Assembly: GCA_025934435.1 (NCBI GenBank)
Contig: JAICYB010000032.1
Span: 1-37,900 of the forward strand
Source: Actinomycetes bacterium
GTDB lineage: Bacteria > Actinomycetota > JAICYB01
Reading direction: 5' to 3'
Length of the DNA: 37,900 nt
Positions 31,049-37,900 of the stretch are shown here, in pieces. The notes under the pieces are model-generated. The model did not search any database. It saw only the letters and a list, made by a program, of their open reading frames with translations, and was not told the origin of the DNA. The translations under genes were made by a program, and so were the position numbers. How positions within the stretch are numbered: position 1 is the first letter of the stretch; the number at the start of each line of letters is the position of its first letter.

Positions 31049-32305
31049 TTAGCGTACGACGGCGAAGAGCTCCCACGGCTCGGGGACCCCTTCGAGGTCG
31101 TGGACACCCCGGTCGTCGAAGGTGATACCCGATCCGGCGACGAGATCGCGCACCGTCCTCGAGACGAGTACTTCGCCGGGCCCCGCGGCCTCCGCGACGC
31201 GTCGCGCGATGTGGACGGCGATCCCGGTGACGTCGTCCCCGTAGATCTCGCACTCGCCCGTGTGCAGACCGGCACGGATGTCGAGGCTGAGACTTCTCAC
31301 GCGGTGGGCGACGGCGTGCGCGCACTGGATCGCGCGTGCCGGCCCATCGAACGTGGCGACGAATCCGTCACCCGTCGTGCGCACCTCGCGTCCGCGGAAC
31401 TCGGTGATCTGCGAGCGGACGATGCTGTCGTGTTCGCTTCGGACGTCGCTCCACCGCTCGTCCCCGAGACGCGCGACGGCCGACGTCGAGCCGACGATGT
31501 CCGTGAAGAGCACCGTGGCCAGCGCGCGTTCATGTGGTGGGACCGACCTCCGCCCCACGAAGAACTCTTCGAACTCGGCAGCGATCCGAACGCCTTGTTC
31601 ACCGAAGGGGATGGTGTCTTCGCCGGCGAGCTCGAGATATCGCGCGCCGGGGATGTGATCGGCGATGTAGCGTCCGTGCTCGGCGCGCACCCAGATGTTG
31701 TCCCGGCGCGCGATCACGAGCGTCGGCGCTTGCACCGCGGGCAGGACGTTCCGCACGTCGACGGTCGTATTCATCTTCGCGAGCGCGGCGAATGTGCCGG
31801 GTGACGCGGAGAGCCGTTCGTAGCGGGCGATGAACCGCCGCATATCGTCGTCGTTCGCAAGGCTCGGCGCGAGCCAGTCGATCGTGCCGCCGGTCGTCCA
31901 CCGCGCCGGCATGCCCTCGACGAACGCTTCGATCGTGCCGTGCGGGAAACCCCACGGATAATCCTCGGCGCGCGCGAGACGGGCGTAGGTGTCGAGGAGC
32001 GCCAGCGACTGGACGCGGTCCGGGTAGGTCGCGGCGAACAGGATCGCCATCGGTCCGCCCTCGAAGTACGCCGCGACGGCGGCCTTCTCCGAGCCTGCGG
32101 CGTCCATCACGGCTCGGACGTCGTCCATCCAGTCGTCGAAGGTCGGAGGAGAAGCAAGCGAAACGGGATCGGAGAGTCCCGTCCCGAGCTTGTCGAAGGC
32201 GATGACCCGGGCGAAGCGGCCGAGCGCCGAGTAGAACGCCGCGAGCCGGGGCTCCTCCCAGACGAGCTCGACGTGACCGTAGCCCTGGCAGAGCACGAGG
32301 TCCAC
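31049..32305 (-). CDS. Alpha/beta-hydrolase-fold / class III cyclase fusion, copy 2
   Basis: This is a paralogue of the fusion at 15638-16981. The cyclase domain has FTDIVGST (metal Asp), VRTTGDGFVATF (second Asp; Arg in place of the purine-selecting Lys) and DDVTGIAVHIARRV (Asp, His for Asn, Arg). In the hydrolase part the elbow reads AAYFEGGP, with Phe (about 81) at the nucleophile position. I give the first standard start, GTG 32305. However, clear family sequence (ETRYAQREAGGYVAYQTFGDGP) continues upstream in frame to about 32374, with only a CTG (32378-32380) available after the in-frame stop. The real start may therefore be non-standard or the 5' end damaged. It is divergent from copy 3. 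Confidence 0.88.
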   Translation of the reverse strand: MDLVLCQGYGHVELVWEEPRLAAFYSALGRFARVIAFDKLGTGLSDPVSLASPPTFDDWMDDVRAVMDAAGSEKAAVAAYFEGGPMAILFAATYPDRVQSLALLDTYARLARAEDYPWGFPHGTIEAFVEGMPARWTTGGTIDWLAPSLANDDDMRRFIARYERLSASPGTFAALAKMNTTVDVRNVLPAVQAPTLVIARRDNIWVRAEHGRYIADHIPGARYLELAGEDTIPFGEQGVRIAAEFEEFFVGRRSVPPHERALATVLFTDIVGSTSAVARLGDERWSDVRSEHDSIVRSQITEFRGREVRTTGDGFVATFDGPARAIQCAHAVAHRVRSLSLDIRAGLHTGECEIYGDDVTGIAVHIARRVAEAAGPGEVLVSRTVRDLVAGSGITFDDRGVHDLEGVPEPWELFAVVR

Positions 32306-32380
32306 CGGGCCGTCCCCGAACGTCTGGTAGGCGACGTAGCCCCCGGCCTCGCGCTGCGCGTAGCGTGTCTCCGGACTCAG

Positions 32381-32565
32381 AACGGGGCCTCAAAATTGCA
32401 CATCCACCATATGTACCGGTCCATACAAACTCCGGCCACTCCGGGCCATGCTGCTGGCGTGGCGGCACGCGGAGACGGGAGCGACGGATCGTGCGCGTGG
32501 AGACGAGGGAGCGGTGGTCGGGATCTGACGGTTCAGGTCCGACGACGCGGGTAGCACCCCGGCTG
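32381..32565. other. Intergenic region between divergent cyclase fusions
   Basis: These 185 bases separate copies 2 and 3. The first 50 bases are AT-rich relative to the surroundings (CAAAATTGCACATCC) and probably hold promoters for one or both genes; TTGCAC at 32396-32401 could be a plus-strand -35. A loose dyad TGTA-N8-TACA lies near 32412-32427. No gene is supported here. Confidence 0.35.
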
Positions 32566-33900
32566 ATGGAACGTCCGAAGACGAAGTACACGAGCGTGAA
32601 CGGTGCGCAGGTCGCCTACCAGGTCTTAGGCGACGGTCCGATCGATCTCGTGTCGGCGCAAGGCTTCGGCAGCAACATCGAGATCTATTGGGACTATCCG
32701 CCGGCGCGCCGCTTCTTCGAGCGCCTCTCGTCGTTCGCGCGGCTGATCCTCTTCGACCGCCGCGGGACGGGTTCGTCCGACCCGGTCGCCAATCCCGGCG
32801 CCTGGGAGGAGTACACCGACGACATCCACGCCGTCATGGACGCGGTCGGATCGGAGCAGGCCACCCTCATCGCCTGGTTCGATGCGGGCGCCGCGGCGAT
32901 GCTCTTCGCGGCGGCGAACCCGGCACGCGTCCGGAGCCTCGTCCTCTGGAACTCGTTCGCCCGCGTCGTCGGCGCGGACGACTATCGCATCGGCTACTCG
33001 GCCGAAGAGCACCAAGGGATCGTCGACTACGCGCGTGAGGCGTGGGGGAGCGAGGAGTTCACGAGCTTCATCGAACCGAGTCGCGTGAACGATCCGGCGG
33101 CTATCGAGTGGATCGCGCGGATGATCCGGACATCGTCCACACCGTCCGCCGCGGCGACGGCCATGGCGACGATGGGAAGCCTCGACGCACGCAGCGCGCT
33201 TCCGTCGATACACGTCCCCACGCTCGTGCTCCATCGCGCCGAGCTTCCGATGGTCTCGGCGGAGATGGGCCGGTTCGTCGCGGAGGGGATCCCGGATGCG
33301 CGGTACATCGAGATACCCGGCGGCGACTGGTCGCCGTGGGACGACGAGACCGATCTCATCCTCGACTCGATCGAGGAGTTCATCACCGGAACACGCTCCG
33401 CGCACCGCACGGACCGCGTCCTGACGACACTGATGTTCCTGGACATCGCCGATGCGACCGAACAGCTGGCGAAGCTCGGCGATCGCCGGTGGCAAGAGAT
33501 GCTGCAGATGCACGACCGCATCGCACGGAGCGCGGTGACGTCGTTCGGCGGCTCGATCGTCACGACGACGAACGACGGCTACCTCGCGACGTTCGACCTT
33601 CCCGGCCGCGCCATCCACTGCGCCGTCGAGGTACGGGACCGGATGTCCGCGCTCGGCATCGACACCCGCGCCGGTCTGCACACGGGCGAAGTGCACCTCG
33701 TCCGCGGCGGCGATATCGAAGGGATCGCCGTGCACATCGCCGCACGTGTGATGAACGAAGGTGGACGGGGCGATGTCATATGCTCGCGCACAGTGAAGGA
33801 TCTCGTCGCCGGGTCGGGCTTCAACTTCAAGGACCTCGGGATGCGCACGCTCAAGGGTGTGCCCGAGGACCGGCAGCTCTTCGCGGTGATCGAGGCTTAG
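32566..33900 (+). CDS. Alpha/beta-hydrolase-fold / degenerate class III cyclase fusion, copy 3
   Basis: This 444-residue protein is the third fusion of this type. Its hydrolase part (about 8-275) has LFDRRGTGSSDP and the elbow AWFDAGA, with Phe105 replacing the nucleophilic Ser. Its cyclase part (about 285-442) keeps Asp293 (FLDIADATE), Asp337, Asp383 and Arg394. However, the normally invariant KTTGDG reads TTTNDG: Lys to Thr at 333 and Gly to Asn at 336. His390 stands for Asn. Activity is doubtful, or substrate use has changed. ATG 32566 is chosen because MERPKTKYTSVNGAQVAYQ matches the family start; there is no strong ribosome site. The stop overlaps the convergent gene (TTAG). Confidence 0.88.
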   Translation: MERPKTKYTSVNGAQVAYQVLGDGPIDLVSAQGFGSNIEIYWDYPPARRFFERLSSFARLILFDRRGTGSSDPVANPGAWEEYTDDIHAVMDAVGSEQATLIAWFDAGAAAMLFAAANPARVRSLVLWNSFARVVGADDYRIGYSAEEHQGIVDYAREAWGSEEFTSFIEPSRVNDPAAIEWIARMIRTSSTPSAAATAMATMGSLDARSALPSIHVPTLVLHRAELPMVSAEMGRFVAEGIPDARYIEIPGGDWSPWDDETDLILDSIEEFITGTRSAHRTDRVLTTLMFLDIADATEQLAKLGDRRWQEMLQMHDRIARSAVTSFGGSIVTTTNDGYLATFDLPGRAIHCAVEVRDRMSALGIDTRAGLHTGEVHLVRGGDIEGIAVHIAARVMNEGGRGDVICSRTVKDLVAGSGFNFKDLGMRTLKGVPEDRQLFAVIEA

Positions 33901-34352
33901 GGGTTGTTGCCGACGGACCCGCCGTCACCGAAACCGGGCAATCGCATGTTCGGGATGCGCGGAGGCGACGGCGTGCGAACACCGCTCGTGCCGCCACTCG
34001 GGTTGGCGGCGACCGTCGGCGCCTGCGGGACCCCTTCGGGAAGACAGAAGCCGGCCTTCGAGTCGTAGTTCGCCGACTCGACGCAGGGAAGCGGCGTGTG
34101 ATCGATGAAGATGCACTGCCCGGTGCGGGGATCGCACTCCTTGTCGACGCCGCAGACGACGCACTCGTGCGGGCCGGGCGTCGCTTCCGCCGTCGACTGG
34201 GGCGCGCGGGCGCTCGCGCTGCGGGGATGCGGTGCGACGGCGAAGACCGCGACGAGCACGACGAAGACGGCACCCAGCACGAACGGCGTGCGGTAGGTCG
34301 CGCTCAGTCGACGCAGGTTGTCTAGCAGCGAGGCGTCACTTCGCGAACGCAT
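33897..34352 (-). CDS. Membrane-anchored Cys-rich extracytoplasmic protein
   Basis: This 151-residue protein has a short basic N-terminus, one helix (about 23-41: PFVLGAVFVVLVAVFAVA) and an outside domain. Six cysteines lie at about 64, 67, 73, 80, 90 and 103 (ECVVCGVDKEC, GQCIFIDHTPLPC), then a Pro/Gly-rich tail. The cysteines may form disulphides or bind metal. It starts 31 bases inside the 3' end of the SufR-like regulator gene, so it is probably co-expressed and may be its target. No named family is recognised. Confidence 0.78.
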   Translation of the reverse strand: MRSRSDASLLDNLRRLSATYRTPFVLGAVFVVLVAVFAVAPHPRSASARAPQSTAEATPGPHECVVCGVDKECDPRTGQCIFIDHTPLPCVESANYDSKAGFCLPEGVPQAPTVAANPSGGTSGVRTPSPPRIPNMRLPGFGDGGSVGNNP

Positions 34353-35020
34353 ACGTCGTGTCCCGCGGCGATGGACGTGCGGCCCGCGACGTCGGACGGG
34401 GCTCCGAACGCGTCGAGCACGCCGGTGATGATCGAGTGGTCGAGCCGGCAGACCTCTCCCTCGGGCGCTCCGGCCGCAACACCGGCGAACGGGCAGTTCT
34501 CCGTCGTGATCCAGAGCGTCCCGCCCTCGTCGCATTCGACCCGCGGACGGAATCCGAGCCGGTCGAGCGCGCGATGGACGCCGTCGGTCACGTCCGCATC
34601 CGGGTACTCGGCCTTCGTCGCCTCGCCGAGCTCGCGTCCGAACCGGGCCCCCACGGTCTCGAGATCGTCGCCGCGGGTGAGCGCCTGCAGGAGGAGGTGG
34701 GCCAGCAGGTCGTAGTGGCGCTCGGGGACGGAGAACGAGACCTCGACGTCGGTCGCGGTGTAGAGCTTGGAGGGCCGTCCGGCGCCCGGACCACGGCGGC
34801 CGTTGACCCGCTTGAACTCGGCTTGGAGGAGTCCGGCCTCGAGGAGGCGGTCGAGGTGGTGCTTGGCGGCGTTGCGGTGGATGTTGAACGCGTCCGCGAC
34901 CTCGTTGACGGTCACGGGGTGGTGCCCCTTGGAAACGAAGAGGTAGACGGCCCGCCGCCGCGCGTCCGCGAGGACCTGGGCGTCCGAAGCCCGCGGGATG
35001 GGGATGGGTGACGCGTCCAT
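34322..35020 (-). CDS. Winged-helix regulator with C-terminal Cys cluster (SufR-like)
   Basis: This 232-residue transcription factor has an N-terminal winged helix-turn-helix (about 18-90: HHPVTVNEVADAFNIHRNAA, HHLDRLLEAGLLQ, and the wing GPGAGRPSKLY). The C-terminal sensory half has cysteines at 163, 176 (NCPF), 191 (EVC), 224 (DVC) and 232. This matches the SufR type of repressors that hold an Fe-S cluster and control Fe-S assembly genes, though no suf genes are in view. GRPSKLY is the common linker of the family. The ATG is at 35018-35020. It is divergent from whiB, another Fe-S regulator. Confidence 0.85.
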   Translation of the reverse strand: MDASPIPIPRASDAQVLADARRRAVYLFVSKGHHPVTVNEVADAFNIHRNAAKHHLDRLLEAGLLQAEFKRVNGRRGPGAGRPSKLYTATDVEVSFSVPERHYDLLAHLLLQALTRGDDLETVGARFGRELGEATKAEYPDADVTDGVHRALDRLGFRPRVECDEGGTLWITTENCPFAGVAAGAPEGEVCRLDHSIITGVLDAFGAPSDVAGRTSIAAGHDVCVREVTPRC

Positions 35021-35139
35021 CGTTGTCTCCGGGAGTCTATCTACGTGCGCGGAAGCTGTAAATCAAACGATCCTTGGGTCTAGATTTGCCACGCATCGTA
35101 CAGTAGATACAAGAGAGAAACGGCGTCTGGGTTCATGCC

Positions 35140-35164
35140 GACCCCCCGTGGAACCCGGGGGGTC
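35140..35164 (+). terminator. Attenuator-like hairpin in the whiB leader
   Basis: GACCCCCCG (35140-35148) pairs perfectly with CGGGGGGTC (35156-35164) around a seven-base loop and is followed by TTTGTG. It lies 40 bases before the whiB ATG, inside the leader rather than after a gene. A 26-codon upstream frame (ATG 35135 to TGA 35215) spans the hairpin and overlaps the whiB start by 11 bases. A candidate promoter is TTGGGT (35074-35079), a 19-base spacer and TACAGT (35099-35104). Confidence 0.6.
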
Positions 35165-35204
35165 TTTGTGTCCCCAGAGGCAAGCGAAGGAAGGGTGAAG
35201 CACC

Positions 35205-35531
35205 ATGGCAGTTGAGAGGACGAGTTCACTGGCCCGGCTTTTCGCCGTCGAGCCCGAGAACGACTGGCGCGCACGCGCCGCCTGCAAGGGGCTCGACCCC
35301 GAGCATTTCTTCTCGTCTGACGACGACGCCATGGGTAAGCACGAGCGTGCCGTGCGCGAGGCGGCGGCGAAGGCCGTGTGCGTGAAGTGCGACGTGCGGC
35401 GCGAGTGCCTCTCCTACGCCATCGCGGCGGGTGAGCGCTACGGGATCTGGGGCGGCATGAACGCCCAAGAGCGCCGCGCCCTCGCGCGGAACCGTTCGAG
35501 CGAGAAGATAGCGACCGAAGCCGTCTCCTAG
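35205..35531 (+). CDS. WhiB-family iron-sulphur regulator
   Basis: This 108-residue WhiB-like protein is an actinobacterial [4Fe-4S] transcription factor that binds the housekeeping sigma factor. The four cluster cysteines are Cys27 (RAACKGLDPEHFF), Cys59, Cys62 and Cys68 (CVKCDVRREC, Cx2Cx5C), and the G[I/V]WGG turn is at 80-84 (YGIWGGM). The tail lacks the AT-hook of WhiB7, so it is of the general WhiB1-4 type. The ribosome site is AAGGAAGGG. A hairpin and short upstream frame in its leader suggest attenuation. Two bases separate it from the Nudix gene. Confidence 0.95.
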   Translation: MAVERTSSLARLFAVEPENDWRARAACKGLDPEHFFSSDDDAMGKHERAVREAAAKAVCVKCDVRRECLSYAIAAGERYGIWGGMNAQERRALARNRSSEKIATEAVS

Positions 35532-35533
35532 TA

Positions 35534-36109
35534 GTGGGGTTCGGCCCGGACGCGATCGACAAGCTCAGGCGCGTACTCCCAGCCGACGACGGATCCAAAC
35601 CGGCCGGCGACTTCCGTCCGGCGGCCGTGCTCGTGCCGCTTTGTGTGGCGGACGGAGCCGTTCACGTCGTCCTGACCCAGCGGACCGATAACGTCCGCAC
35701 GCACCAGGGCCAGGTCTCGTTCCCCGGCGGCGGATGGGAAGCGTCGGACGCGACGATGGTCGACACCGCGCTGCGCGAAGCCGAGGAAGAGGTCGGCCTC
35801 AAGCGCACGGACGTCGAGGTGCTCGGCGTGCTCGACGATCAGCTGACGGCTGTGTCCGGCTTCATCGTCCGGCCGATCATCGGACAGATCCCGCACCCGT
35901 ACGAGTTCGTCCACCAAGCGATGGAAGTCGCGTACGTGTTCGCGCCGAAGCTCGCGGTCTTCGCGGACGAATCACGGCGCCGCATGGAGACGCGTGAGCG
36001 CGACGGTCGCGAGTTCCAGATCTACTACTACGACGTCGACGGCGCGATGGTGTGGGGAGCGACGGCGCGGATGCTCGTTCGTCTCATCGAGGTGCTGCAG
36101 ACGAACTGA
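35534..36109 (+). CDS. Nudix hydrolase, CoA-pyrophosphatase type
   Basis: This 191-residue enzyme has the Nudix box in GGGWEASDATMVDTALREAEEEVGL (positions about 65-89). Before it lies the CoA-pyrophosphatase signature VVLTQRTDNVRTHQGQVSFPGG, seen in NudL/PCD1-type enzymes that split CoA and derivatives into phosphopantetheine and adenosine-3',5'-bisphosphate. It starts at GTG 35534, two bases after whiB, and is probably co-transcribed with it. Its 3' end overlaps the convergent sulfotransferase gene by 26 bases. Confidence 0.92.
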   Translation: MGFGPDAIDKLRRVLPADDGSKPAGDFRPAAVLVPLCVADGAVHVVLTQRTDNVRTHQGQVSFPGGGWEASDATMVDTALREAEEEVGLKRTDVEVLGVLDDQLTAVSGFIVRPIIGQIPHPYEFVHQAMEVAYVFAPKLAVFADESRRRMETRERDGREFQIYYYDVDGAMVWGATARMLVRLIEVLQTN

Positions 36110-36986
36110 GCAGCGGATGGTCGCCGTGGGGCTGCGGCGAGGTGTCGTAGAAATCGAGTCCGAACGCGTGCGTTACGCGCAGAACGCGGTTGGCTTCTTC
36201 CTTCGTGAGTCCCGGGTACCGGTCGGCCGATGACGTGAAGCTCCGGCGCGTTGACCGTGCGCGAAGACCGTTCGGCGCGGGCAGCGACCACCCGGCGAAC
36301 AACCGCTCGACGATCGCGACGCTATCGCGCACGAGGTCCTCGTAACAGATCACGTCGTAGCGGTCGCGAAGCGCCGACGTGAGCGGCAGGAATGTGTCCG
36401 ACGCCCAGACGAACGCGAGTCGCTCTTCGGGTGTCGCAAGTGATGCGTGGACGTCACTGAACTCGGGATGTGCGCGCAGGAAGACGGTTTCGTCCGGAGG
36501 CGGATCGGACGGGAAGTCCCGCGCGAGCTGCGACGCGACCACGTCGCACGGGTGCCGCAGGATCACGACCGGACGACGTACGTCGAAGTTCGATACGAGC
36601 CACGGCAACAGGCGGTTCGTCCGCACGAACTTCACGATCCACGTCTTCGGTGGAAGTGACGGCCGCATGTCCTGTGTCGTCCAGCGATCGAGGACGCGGC
36701 CCTCGAGCACGTTGCGCATGAACGACGCCAGCTCGGGTTCGTCCGACATCTCGTCGAGGATCGTCCGCCAGCCGAAGCCCGCTCGGCGTGCGGCCGGCAC
36801 CTGATCGAGATGGAGGGGTTCGAAGCAGATCGCGGATCGGGGGAGCGTCGCGATCATCTCGGCGAGCCACGTCGTCCCGCTGCGCGGTGAACCCGAGACG
36901 ACGATCGTGTTGCGCAGGTCGTACGGCCTGCGGGACGAAGCACGGGCGAGCGTAAGCGTCACAACCGCACGCGCCGCCCGGAGCAT
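36084..36986 (-). CDS. PAPS-dependent sulfotransferase family protein
   Basis: This 300-residue protein has the 5'-phosphosulphate loop VVSGSPRSGTTWLAEM (about 29-44) and the 3'-phosphate-binding element VVILRHPCDVVASQLARDF (about 139-157), both hallmarks of PAPS-using sulfotransferases. It would add sulphate to a hydroxyl or amine of a lipid, sugar or small molecule. A hydrophobic N-terminal stretch (RAARAVVTLTLA) is short. It starts nine bases after the permease stop, so the two form an operon. The acceptor is unknown. Confidence 0.88.
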   Translation of the reverse strand: MLRAARAVVTLTLARASSRRPYDLRNTIVVSGSPRSGTTWLAEMIATLPRSAICFEPLHLDQVPAARRAGFGWRTILDEMSDEPELASFMRNVLEGRVLDRWTTQDMRPSLPPKTWIVKFVRTNRLLPWLVSNFDVRRPVVILRHPCDVVASQLARDFPSDPPPDETVFLRAHPEFSDVHASLATPEERLAFVWASDTFLPLTSALRDRYDVICYEDLVRDSVAIVERLFAGWSLPAPNGLRARSTRRSFTSSADRYPGLTKEEANRVLRVTHAFGLDFYDTSPQPHGDHPLLSSSAAPR

Positions 36987-36995
36987 GTCCGAAAA

Positions 36996-37900
36996 CTACC
37001 GCGTGACGAGCGCCTCGGCCCCCTGGATCGCGAACGCGACGACGAACGACGCGATCGACGCGCTCATGAACGACGGCGGCGTCCCGAAGATCGTCTTCAT
37101 CGCCGACACCCACCACGTGACGGTGCCGGGGTTGAGCCAGTTGTAGGTCGCGAAGCCCGCGATCCAGGCGACGAGTGCCCACGGGCGCCACGCTGAGACC
37201 GAACCGTAGATGTCGTCCGTCGTGTAGCCGCGACGTACGACCGCGTAATGCGCGGCGAGCACGCCGAAGAGCGGCACGAACACCGCACCGATCAACAGTA
37301 GGAAGTTCTGGTACTGCACGAGCGGGACGAGCACGGCGAGGACGGTGCACAGCGCACCGATCCCGATCGAGAGACGCCGTTGCGACATGCGCGGGAACGC
37401 GTTCTGCACCGACACGGAAGCGGAGTAGATGTTCGCGAACGGTTCGTCCGTTTCGTCCACCGCGAGGATCACCATGGCCAGCAGACCGATCGGTACGGCG
37501 AGAACCGCGGTGATGAAGCTCGTCGGGTCGCCGGGGTTCTTCGCGACGTTCGACAAGATCAAGATCACGCCGAGGAAGTAGAACCACGCATGCGCGACGC
37601 CGTATCCGATCGCGCTGCCGAGGAAGCCGGCCGATTTCGATCGTGAGAAACGCGAGTAATCGGCGACGAGCGGGATCCACGAGATCGGCATCGCAACGAC
37701 GAGATCGACGCCCTGCCAGAACGGCATGCCTTGTCCGTGCGCGTGGAGCAGCGCGCCGAGGGGGTGCTTGTACAGGACGTAGCCCGTGAGATACGCCGAC
37801 GAGATCAGCACGAGCCACACGGCGTACCGCTTGATCCACCGCGCCACGACGAGAAGCGGACCCGAGACGGCCATGAGCGTGACGATCGCGCCGAAGACGA
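36996..37900 (-). CDS. NCS1-family nucleobase/HMP permease, N-terminus cut by window edge
   Basis: The visible 301 codons have about eight membrane helices of a purine/cytosine permease (NCS1) of the CytX/CodB type. The family signature PISWIPLVADYSRFSR lies near the middle, with ETDEPFANIYSASVSVQNAFP later. It imports a pyrimidine- or purine-like compound with Na+ or H+. The frame stays open to base 37900 (VFGAIVTLMAVSGP), so the ATG at 37874 is internal and the true start is outside the window. CytX-like members take up thiamine precursors, but no thiamine gene is seen here. Confidence 0.9.
   Translation of the reverse strand, partial: VFGAIVTLMAVSGPLLVVARWIKRYAVWLVLISSAYLTGYVLYKHPLGALLHAHGQGMPFWQGVDLVVAMPISWIPLVADYSRFSRSKSAGFLGSAIGYGVAHAWFYFLGVILILSNVAKNPGDPTSFITAVLAVPIGLLAMVILAVDETDEPFANIYSASVSVQNAFPRMSQRRLSIGIGALCTVLAVLVPLVQYQNFLLLIGAVFVPLFGVLAAHYAVVRRGYTTDDIYGSVSAWRPWALVAWIAGFATYNWLNPGTVTWWVSAMKTIFGTPPSFMSASIASFVVAFAIQGAEALVTR

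Noticed and set aside
32412..32427. TGTA-N8-TACA dyad between divergent cyclases as an operator
   Set aside because: Only four matching bases per arm, easily found by chance.
35205..35531. WhiB7 (antibiotic-resistance regulator)
   Set aside because: The leader hairpin is reminiscent of it, but the C-terminal AT-hook (RGRP-type) is absent.
36454..37839. 461-codon frame on the minus strand spanning permease and sulfotransferase
   Set aside because: It runs through two well-recognised genes in another frame and has shadow-like Arg/Ala/Pro composition.

Overview
The window is about 38 kb of GC-rich DNA from an actinobacterium-like chromosome. The evidence is a WhiB iron-sulphur regulator (35205-35531), a sortase-type LPSTG surface protein (24315-24971), a mycothiol-dependent-type maleylpyruvate isomerase fold protein (23053-23661), Rv1900c-like hydrolase-cyclase fusions, frequent GTG/TTG starts and at least two apparently leaderless genes. 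The sequence alone does not give a genus. No rRNA, tRNA, CRISPR array, insertion sequence or prophage was seen. Gene density is high, with many 1-4 base stop/start overlaps.

Layout. 1-4371: an arylamine N-acetyltransferase (cut by the edge) coupled to an S51 peptidase; a secreted beta-helix protein; a HAMP-type adenylate cyclase; and a convergent ArsR-SRPBCC pair with a very readable operator/promoter. 4440-4700 is a decayed cyclase fragment. 4993-15630 is the most distinctive block. It holds a giant FecR/Ig-like-repeat/beta-propeller surface protein, a CHASE2 cyclase, a small zinc-ribbon protein and a membrane M50 protease with a PqqD-like (RRE-type) N-terminus and two C-terminal cyclic-nucleotide-binding domains. 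These are followed by two tandem 52-residue peptides with identical leaders, a free-standing S74 (intramolecular chaperone) domain, a Crp-family regulator and a 58-residue secreted two-cysteine peptide. 15638-20910: a hydrolase-cyclase fusion, a stand-alone LigD-type polymerase domain and a secreted phosphoesterase with a YVTN propeller. 20982-23661: an OsmC / DGPF-YCII / ECF42-type sigma / DinB-fold operon. 23697-24971: a small lipoprotein and two blue-copper proteins, one lipid-anchored and one wall-anchored. 24928-29683: a histidine kinase, response regulator and 2-hydroxyacid dehydrogenase chained by GTGA overlaps, divergent from an ABC-2 drug-type exporter. 30186-35020: an orphan encapsulated-ferritin-like protein, a GtrA protein, two divergent hydrolase-cyclase fusions, and a SufR-like regulator with a Cys-rich membrane protein. 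35140-37900: whiB with an attenuator-like leader, a CoA-pyrophosphatase-type Nudix enzyme, a sulfotransferase and an NCS1 permease cut by the edge.

Theme. Five intact class III cyclase genes and one cyclase remnant lie in 34 kb, beside two kinds of cyclic-nucleotide receptor (the M50 protease and Crp). I infer that 4993-15630 is a surface-sensing, cyclic-nucleotide-gated proteolysis and peptide module. The two tandem 52-residue peptides are the natural substrate candidates. This architecture is the best candidate here for an undescribed system. All three hydrolase-cyclase fusions have Phe at the nucleophile-Ser position, so their N-terminal domains look like sensors rather than enzymes.
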